Positions 6,955 to 11,240 of a stretch of DNA of 11,240 nucleotides are shown one piece after another. The DNA comes from Nitrospinae bacterium CG11_big_fil_rev_8_21_14_0_20_56_8 (GTDB lineage: Bacteria; Nitrospinota; Nitrospinia; Nitrospinales; VA-1). Position 1 is the stretch's first letter; every line of letters begins with the position of its first letter. The notes below the pieces were generated by a model. That model worked only from the letters and a program-made list of their open reading frames with translations, was not told the origin of the DNA and ran no database searches. Location: contig PCWF01000083.1 of the NCBI GenBank assembly GCA_002796165.1, forward strand, positions 1 to 11,240, given 5' to 3'. A program made the translations under genes and the position numbers.

Positions 6955-6969
6955 GGCACGCAACCCTTT

Positions 6970-6993
6970 AAAAACAAGGCCTGAAAAAGCCCC
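6970..6993 (-). other. Weak attenuator-like hairpin in the moaA leader
   Basis: On the minus strand GGCTT-TTTC-AGGCC forms a 5-bp stem, including one G-U pair, with a 4-base loop. It is followed by TTGTTTTT, just before the moaA Shine-Dalgarno. It has the outline of a leader terminator but is short and weak. Confidence 0.22.
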
Positions 6994-7066
6994 GGTCGTT
7001 CATCGTAAGTCGCGGAGGATCCAACAGATAAACCGCCTGATTTTCCCCCGTCATTGAATGCATTCG

Positions 7067-7072
7067 ATTATA
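7067..7072 (-). promoter_or_regulatory. Candidate -10 box for moaA
   Basis: A perfect TATAAT lies on the minus strand about 113 bases upstream of the moaA ATG. The matching -35 region is poor (GTGCAT at 17-base spacing, TGTGCA at 18). It would give a leader of about 105 bases and might need an activator. Confidence 0.35.
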
Positions 7073-7249
7073 GCCTTTTTGGTTGGATTATGCACATCAT
7101 AATAGCTTAAATTGGCAAAGTGCCCTGACCCGCGCCCCGATACGCTTGCAACCGTGAAATGTTGCCTCCCAGTCCTTTGCGGAGGGGATGTGAAGCGGAA
7201 AATATTTTATTTAAGGAACTTTGAAAACCGATCCGCATCTAAAGTACTG

Positions 7250-7278
7250 TTAACTGCCGGAGGAAAATGGGTTATATT
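7250..7278 (+). promoter_or_regulatory. Candidate sigma-70-type promoter for the suf cluster
   Basis: TTAACT at 7250-7255 (4 of 6 to the -35 consensus) and TATATT at 7273-7278 (5 of 6 to the -10 consensus) are separated by the ideal 17 bases. Transcription would begin near 7285 and leave a leader of about 80 bases. The palindrome GTTAAC overlaps the -35 box. An AAGTA (7242-7246) / TACTT (7281-7285) inverted pair flanks the promoter core, a possible but unproven repressor site. Confidence 0.5.
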
Positions 7279-7364
7279 AATACTTCAGGATGAGTTCGAC
7301 ATCAGCATGGCGAATAAAGAGCAAAATTAATTTTTCAGCTTCCCCGGATCTATTGGGTATTTAA

Positions 7365-8114
7365 ATGACGGTCAACGCACAAGAAACGTATTCTCAGCGG
7401 TTCGAAGAAACGGCGCAGGCTCCCCGCAACCGGGGTGCCTTGGGACGGGAGGATGCCGAAGAGAAGGGGTTGGCTCTTGTCGAGGCCAAGGCCAAGGACA
7501 CCAAGCTCTATCTTCTCATCGATCCCGACGAAGACCGTATCTTTGCCGCCCGGTTTTTCGCTTACGGCGGAAAAGTTTCCCTGGCGCTGGGGGATACCCT
7601 GTGCACGATGATACGGGGCCTGACGGTGCAGGAGGCCTGCAGTCTTCTGGGAGCCGATGTTGAGCGTCAGCTTCGGGACGATCCCGAAACTCCCGCTCTG
7701 CCCGATTCGAAGAAGGACGCGCTGGGGAAACTCGAAGATTTACTCAAGTTTGTGAAGGATGATTATCCCGCGGCCAAGGCTTTGGCCTTGGCGGGGCGGT
7801 TGATCAATAAGGAAGAAGTCAAATCCGCTTCGTTTCAGGAGTTGTCCATGGCCGAGCAGGCCTGGCTTTCCTTGAGCGAAGCTGAACAAATCGAACAACT
7901 CAACCTGGTCCTGAACGAAAAAGTCCGCCCGGCATTGATGAACGATGGCGGCAATGTCCAGATCCTGAGCGTCAAGGAAGGCGAGAAAGTCACTATCCAG
8001 TATCAGGGAGCCTGCGGCAGTTGCGGTTCTTCTCTGGGGGCGACGTTGTCCTTTATCGAGCAGGCCCTGCGCAAAGAGGTGTATGGTCAGTTGATGGTTG
8101 TTCCCAATATGTGA
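7365..8114 (+). CDS. NifU/Nfu-like iron-sulfur protein with degenerate IscU-like N-terminus
   Basis: This 249-residue protein has two recognisable parts. Residues about 9-105 resemble the IscU/SufU scaffold fold, with PRNRGAL (from 20) like the IscU PRNVG segment and FFAYGGKVSLALGDTLCTMIRGLTVQEA like the IscU helix after its second cysteine. All three scaffold cysteines are missing from their expected places: the GAPACGD region reads AKAKDTK, the GCGSA position reads GGKVS, and there is no HCS near the end of the domain. After a helical linker, residues about 178-240 form an intact NifU C-terminal (Nfu) domain with MNDGGNVQI and Cys217-x-x-Cys220 in GACGSCGSS, which would bind a cluster between subunits. 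It most likely acts as an Fe-S carrier. A GGG seven bases upstream supports the ATG. It heads the suf cluster, 48 bases before sufB. The assignment of the N-terminal part is by eye. Confidence 0.85.
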   Translation: MTVNAQETYSQRFEETAQAPRNRGALGREDAEEKGLALVEAKAKDTKLYLLIDPDEDRIFAARFFAYGGKVSLALGDTLCTMIRGLTVQEACSLLGADVERQLRDDPETPALPDSKKDALGKLEDLLKFVKDDYPAAKALALAGRLINKEEVKSASFQELSMAEQAWLSLSEAEQIEQLNLVLNEKVRPALMNDGGNVQILSVKEGEKVTIQYQGACGSCGSSLGATLSFIEQALRKEVYGQLMVVPNM

Positions 8115-8162
8115 ACCCGAATGGTTAGCACCCGATTCCTTGCGGGGAAGGAGTACCTATAA

Positions 8163-9611
8163 ATGAGTACCGAAAACAGCGTCACCGACGTTTTGGAGAA
8201 TCGGCAGTACAAATACGGGTTTGTTACCGATATCGAGTCCGAAACTTTTGCCAAGGGACTGAATGAGGACGTGATCCGGGCGCTGTCCCAGAAAAAGAAC
8301 GAACCCCGGTTCATGCTGGACTTCCGGCTGAAAGCCTATGAAAAATGGCTGACCATGAAGGAACCCGAATGGCCCAACGTGGTGTACCCCCGGATCGACT
8401 ACCAGAACATCTCGTACTACTCCGCTCCCAAACCCAAGAAAGTCCTGGAGAGTCTGGACGAGGTCGATCCGGAACTGCTGAAGACCTTCGACAAGCTGGG
8501 AATCCCGCTCGACGAGCAGAAGCGTCTTGCCAACGTGGCGGTGGATGCCGTGTTCGACAGCGTCAGCGTGGCCACCACGCACAAGAAGAAACTGCTGGAG
8601 ATCGGAATTATTTTCTGTCCCATTTCGGAAGCCGTTCACGAATATCCCGAACTGGTGGAAGAGTACCTGGGGTCCGTTGTTCCCGTGGGCGACAACTTTT
8701 ACGCCGCTCTCAACAGCGCGGTGTTCACCGACGGGTCGTTTGTGTACATTCCGCCCGACACCCGGTCTCCCATGGAACTGTCCACCTATTTCCGCATCAA
8801 CACGCAGGAGACGGGCCAGTTCGAGCGGACCCTGATCATCTGCGCCGACAATAGTTATGTGTCCTATCTGGAAGGCTGTACCGCGCCCCAGTTCGACACC
8901 AACCAGTTGCACGCCGCGGTGGTCGAGCTGGTCACGCACGACAATGCCGAGATCAAGTACAGCACGGTGCAAAACTGGTATGCCGGGGACCCGGAGACGG
9001 GGAAGGGCGGCATTTATAACTTTGTCACCAAGCGGGGCAAATGCCTCGGCAGGAATTCGAAAATCTCCTGGACCCAGGTGGAAACGGGGTCGGCCATCAC
9101 CTGGAAATACCCGAGTTGTATCCTGCAAGGGGATAATTCCGTCGGCGAGTTTTATTCCGTGGCGCTTACCAACGGGCACATGCAGGCCGATACCGGAACC
9201 AAGATGATTCACCTGGGGAAGAACACCCGGTCCAGTATCATCTCCAAGGGGATTTCTGCCGACCACTCCAGCAACAGTTATCGCGGGCTGGTCAAGGTGA
9301 GCAAGAATGCGGCGAACGCTCGAAACTATTCCCAATGCGACAGCATGCTGGTCGGCGATAAATGTAGCGCCCATACCTTCCCCTACATCGAGACCGCCAA
9401 CAGTTCGGTGCAGGTGGAGCACGAAGCGTCCACCTCGAAAATCAGCGAGGAACAGCTTTTCTATTTTGAGCAGAGAGGAATCTCCAGGGAAAACGCCATT
9501 GCGGCCGTGATCAACGGATTCTGCAAGGAAGTCTTCAAACAGTTGCCGATGGAGTTTGCCGTCGAAGCACAGAAACTGTTGACGCTCAAACTGGAGGACA
9601 GCGTGGGCTGA
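8163..9611 (+). CDS. sufB: Fe-S cluster assembly scaffold SufB
   Basis: This 482-residue protein matches SufB across its length. SufB forms the SufBC2D complex, in which iron-sulfur clusters are built from persulfide sulfur. Recognisable blocks include PRIDYQNISYYSAPK near the N-terminus, VPVGDNFYAALNSAVFTDGSFVYIPP, LEGCTAPQFDTNQLHAAVVEL with Cys239, and QCDSMLVGDKCSAHTFPYIE with Cys392. Cys392 corresponds to the essential E. coli Cys405. The C-terminal block around VQVEHEASTSKISEEQLFY carries the conserved His-Glu pair used at the SufB-SufD interface. An AAGGAG nine bases upstream fixes the ATG. It follows the Nfu-like gene by 48 bases; 149 bases containing a strong hairpin separate it from sufC. 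Confidence 0.97.
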   Translation: MSTENSVTDVLENRQYKYGFVTDIESETFAKGLNEDVIRALSQKKNEPRFMLDFRLKAYEKWLTMKEPEWPNVVYPRIDYQNISYYSAPKPKKVLESLDEVDPELLKTFDKLGIPLDEQKRLANVAVDAVFDSVSVATTHKKKLLEIGIIFCPISEAVHEYPELVEEYLGSVVPVGDNFYAALNSAVFTDGSFVYIPPDTRSPMELSTYFRINTQETGQFERTLIICADNSYVSYLEGCTAPQFDTNQLHAAVVELVTHDNAEIKYSTVQNWYAGDPETGKGGIYNFVTKRGKCLGRNSKISWTQVETGSAITWKYPSCILQGDNSVGEFYSVALTNGHMQADTGTKMIHLGKNTRSSIISKGISADHSSNSYRGLVKVSKNAANARNYSQCDSMLVGDKCSAHTFPYIETANSSVQVEHEASTSKISEEQLFYFEQRGISRENAIAAVINGFCKEVFKQLPMEFAVEAQKLLTLKLEDSVG

Positions 9612-9681
9612 GGTCCCTTTGGTCCTCCTGGCCCCGCGCCCCCTTAACTACCCCCGGTGGTCCATTCCAAAGCGGAGGGAA

Positions 9682-9707
9682 TTCCTTTCTTCCTGCGAAG
9701 AAGGGAG
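9682..9707 (+). other. Stable hairpin between sufB and sufC
   Basis: TTCCTTTCTTC (9682-9692) and GAAGAAGGGAG (9697-9707) pair as an 11-bp stem, with two G-U pairs, around a CTGC loop. No T tract follows directly; ATTATTTTC begins about 8 bases later. It is better explained as an mRNA-stability or processing element, or a partial terminator that tunes the ratio of sufB to sufCD, than as a full terminator. The rest of the 149-base gap shows no gene. Confidence 0.55.
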
Positions 9708-9760
9708 GACGGGGGATTATTTTCAACTTAAACCTGAATTGAAGAAGAGGTCGAACACAT

Positions 9761-10513
9761 ATGCTGGAAATAAAAAACCTTCATGCCGGTTTTGACGGGC
9801 ATGAAATCCTCAATGGCATTTCCCTGACCGTAAACCTCGGTGAGGTCCATGCCATCATGGGTCCCAACGGTTCCGGGAAAAGCACCCTGGCGAAAATCCT
9901 TTCCGGTCACCCCGCTTATGAAGTGACGGGAGGAGAGGTGGTCTTCGAGGGGAAAAACCTGCTGGAGATGTCCACCGAAGAGAGGTCCCTGGCAGGGATA
10001 TTCATGGGATTCCAGTATCCCGTGGAAGTGCCCGGCGTCAACAACGCCGAATTTCTGCGCCTCGCCTACAACGCCCGCCTGGTTCGCCACGGAAAGGAAG
10101 AGGTGGATCCTCTCGAGTTCGACGACATCCTCCAGGGGAAAATGGATTCGCTGGGGATGGAACCCAAATACAAGGAGCGTAACCTCAACGAGGGATTTTC
10201 CGGGGGTGAAAAGAAAAAGAACGAAACCCTGCAAATGGCGATCCTCGAGCCCCGGCTGGCCATCCTTGATGAAACCGATTCCGGACTCGATATCGACGCG
10301 CTCCGGGTCGTTGCGAATGGAGTCAACCGAATTTTCAAGCGCGAAGATAACGCGCTCATCCTGATCACCCACTACCAGAGACTTCTCGATTACATCAAAC
10401 CCGACTTCGTTCACGTTCTCAGCAAGGGCAAGATCATCAAGTCGGGGAAGAAGGACCTTGCCCTCGAACTGGAAGCTCAAGGGTACGACTGGTTGACCAC
10501 CACCCAGTCTTGA
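9761..10513 (+). CDS. sufC: Fe-S cluster assembly ATPase SufC
   Basis: This 250-residue ABC-type ATPase is the usual length for SufC. SufC binds SufB and SufD, and its ATP hydrolysis drives the conformational change needed for cluster building. The Walker A is GPNGSGKST (34-42), the ABC signature is FSGGEKKKNE (146-155) in the form typical of SufC, and the Walker B with its SufC-specific continuation is LAILDETDSGLDID, with Asp170 and catalytic Glu171. The switch histidine is in LITHYQRLLDYI. FMGFQYPVEVPGV, which serves as the Q-loop and partner contact, is also present. The start ATG is preceded by AGAGG ten bases upstream. The stop codon lies 12 bases before the sufD start. Confidence 0.97.
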   Translation: MLEIKNLHAGFDGHEILNGISLTVNLGEVHAIMGPNGSGKSTLAKILSGHPAYEVTGGEVVFEGKNLLEMSTEERSLAGIFMGFQYPVEVPGVNNAEFLRLAYNARLVRHGKEEVDPLEFDDILQGKMDSLGMEPKYKERNLNEGFSGGEKKKNETLQMAILEPRLAILDETDSGLDIDALRVVANGVNRIFKREDNALILITHYQRLLDYIKPDFVHVLSKGKIIKSGKKDLALELEAQGYDWLTTTQS

Positions 10514-10525
10514 GGAGGCGGAAAG

Positions 10526-11240
10526 ATGACAGGCACACTCACCCAATCCGCCAAAAGGCCCGAAGGGGTCATCCATGATCTTCACCGGAAATTTCTGAGC
10601 GAGGCCCGGCCTCCCGAGGCGTTCCGCCCGGTGAATTCTGCCGGGATTTCCCGGTTCGAAACTCTCGGGTTTCCCCACCGGAAACACGAGATGTATACCT
10701 TCGTCAATACCCAGCCGCTGGTCAACACGGGCTTTGCTCTGCAGAAACCGGGGAAAATCGCCTCCGACGCGGTGCGGCCTTATCTTTACCCCGGTTGTGA
10801 AACGAGCCACCTGGTCCTTGTGGACGGGACGTTCCGGCCCGATTTATCCGACACCTCTGCCTTGGGCGATGGAGTGCGGGCGGTGGGCCTGGAGCAATCA
10901 GCAGGTGAGGAACCCCTGCGTCATTACCTGTTAGAGACGATTGAGGCCGAAGACGATGTTTTCGCCGCCATCAATGCCGCATTTCTGAGCGGAGGGTTGC
11001 ATCTGGAGGTGATGCCCCGCTTCACCGCTTCCGCTCCCTTGCAGATCCTGGTTCTCTCTTCCGGTTCCGTTTCCGGTTCCGTGGTTACCTGTCCCCGGCT
11101 GTTTGTACAGGTGGGCGAGTTGGCCGAGATCGGCTTGATTGTCCGATTTGCGGGAACGGGTGGAAACTATTTCGTCAATACCGTCATCGACGTGCGGGGG
11201 AGCGAGGGCGCCGGGGTCCGGTATTCCCAGATCCAGCAGG
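10526..11240 (+). CDS. sufD: Fe-S cluster assembly protein SufD, partial
   Basis: The first 238 codons of this gene are present and no stop occurs before the right edge. I translated it directly. The N-terminal helical part contains the family-like ARPPEAFRPVNSAGISRFETLGFPHRKHEMYTFVNTQPLV, split by conserved turns, and the beta-helix core begins around LFVQVGELAEIG. SufD is the SufB paralogue that completes SufBC2D and helps iron entry. Its identity rests on this sequence and on its position after sufC. The ATG is preceded by a perfect GGAGG (10514-10518) seven bases upstream, directly after the sufC stop, so translation is probably coupled. A short Ser-Gly-Ser-Val doubling occurs at about residues 179-186. 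Confidence 0.92.
   Translation, partial: MTGTLTQSAKRPEGVIHDLHRKFLSEARPPEAFRPVNSAGISRFETLGFPHRKHEMYTFVNTQPLVNTGFALQKPGKIASDAVRPYLYPGCETSHLVLVDGTFRPDLSDTSALGDGVRAVGLEQSAGEEPLRHYLLETIEAEDDVFAAINAAFLSGGLHLEVMPRFTASAPLQILVLSSGSVSGSVVTCPRLFVQVGELAEIGLIVRFAGTGGNYFVNTVIDVRGSEGAGVRYSQIQQ
11059..11082 (+). repeat. In-frame 12-bp tandem duplication in sufD
   Basis: The unit TTCCGGTTCCGT occurs twice in a row with no mismatch. Read in the sufD frame it doubles a Ser-Gly-Ser-Val segment in a loop-like stretch before the beta-helix. It is probably a small slippage event that leaves the frame intact. Confidence 0.8.

Larger units (their letters stand above)
6955..7364. other. Divergent intergenic region, moaA / suf cluster
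   Basis: About 410 bases separate moaA (minus) from the NifU/Nfu-like gene (plus). The region holds the promoter candidates for both sides and a weak hairpin in the moaA leader. An open frame at 7112-7330 starts with TTG, has no Shine-Dalgarno and contains the suf promoter candidate, so I do not call it a gene. I found no match to the well-known IscR site patterns, and the moaA leader does not resemble the molybdenum-cofactor RNA motif as I remember it. Confidence 0.5.

Noticed and set aside
6955..7060. Molybdenum-cofactor riboswitch upstream of moaA
   Set aside because: I looked for the conserved blocks of that motif as I remember them and did not find them. Only a weak hairpin is present.
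7112..7330. 72-codon plus-strand open frame before the suf cluster
   Set aside because: It has a TTG start without a Shine-Dalgarno, no recognisable sequence pattern, and contains the best suf promoter candidate. I treat it as non-coding leader and promoter DNA.
8157..9422. Long minus-strand open frame (421 codons) opposite sufB
   Set aside because: It lies entirely antisense to an unmistakable sufB. Its His/Gly/Val-rich translation is typical of the reverse frame of a GC-rich gene.
9728..10810. Minus-strand open frame (360 codons) across sufC and the start of sufD
   Set aside because: It is antisense to two well-supported suf genes and carries no motif of its own.

Overview
The window is a housekeeping and regulatory stretch of a bacterial chromosome. 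Coding GC is fairly high (estimated by eye, not computed), GTG and TTG starts are used beside ATG, and Shine-Dalgarno sequences are recognisable. The gene set (membrane sensor kinase, P-II protein, SUF iron-sulfur system, molybdenum cofactor synthesis) suggests a diderm, aerobic or microaerophilic lineage. Nitrospinota or a deltaproteobacterium-like group is possible, but no marker in the window fixes the taxonomy and I hold that guess with low confidence. No mobile element, tRNA, rRNA or CRISPR array was seen.

Region 1 (1-2580). A Cache-PAS sensor histidine kinase on the minus strand runs off the left edge exactly at its phospho-acceptor histidine. It is divergent from a stand-alone receiver (CheY-like) gene on the plus strand. 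The receiver gene has a good sigma-70-type promoter candidate and ends in a strong intrinsic terminator.

Region 2 (2581-4593, plus strand). A three-gene cluster encodes a P-II family protein with an altered T-loop, a YggS/PLPBP pyridoxal-phosphate homeostasis protein and pyrroline-5-carboxylate reductase (proC). This links nitrogen and 2-oxoglutarate type signalling, PLP and amino-acid homeostasis, and proline synthesis.

Region 3 (4632-6954, minus strand). A moaA - larE - small two-helix membrane protein cluster is convergent with proC. MoaA makes the molybdopterin precursor. LarE is a PP-loop sulfur-insertion enzyme seen here without larB or larC.

Region 4 (6955-7364). An approximately 410-bp intergenic region holds divergent promoter candidates for moaA (minus) and the suf cluster (plus).

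Region 5 (7365-11240, plus strand). A SUF iron-sulfur assembly cluster has the order NifU/Nfu-like protein - sufB - sufC - sufD, with sufD cut by the right edge. The first gene has an IscU-like N-terminal half without the scaffold cysteines, joined to an intact Nfu CxxC domain. A strong hairpin lies between sufB and sufC.

No wholly new multi-gene system is evident. The most unusual items are the non-canonical P-II beside PLPBP and proC, the cysteine-less IscU-like/Nfu fusion heading the suf operon, and the orphan three-cysteine LarE with its small membrane neighbour.
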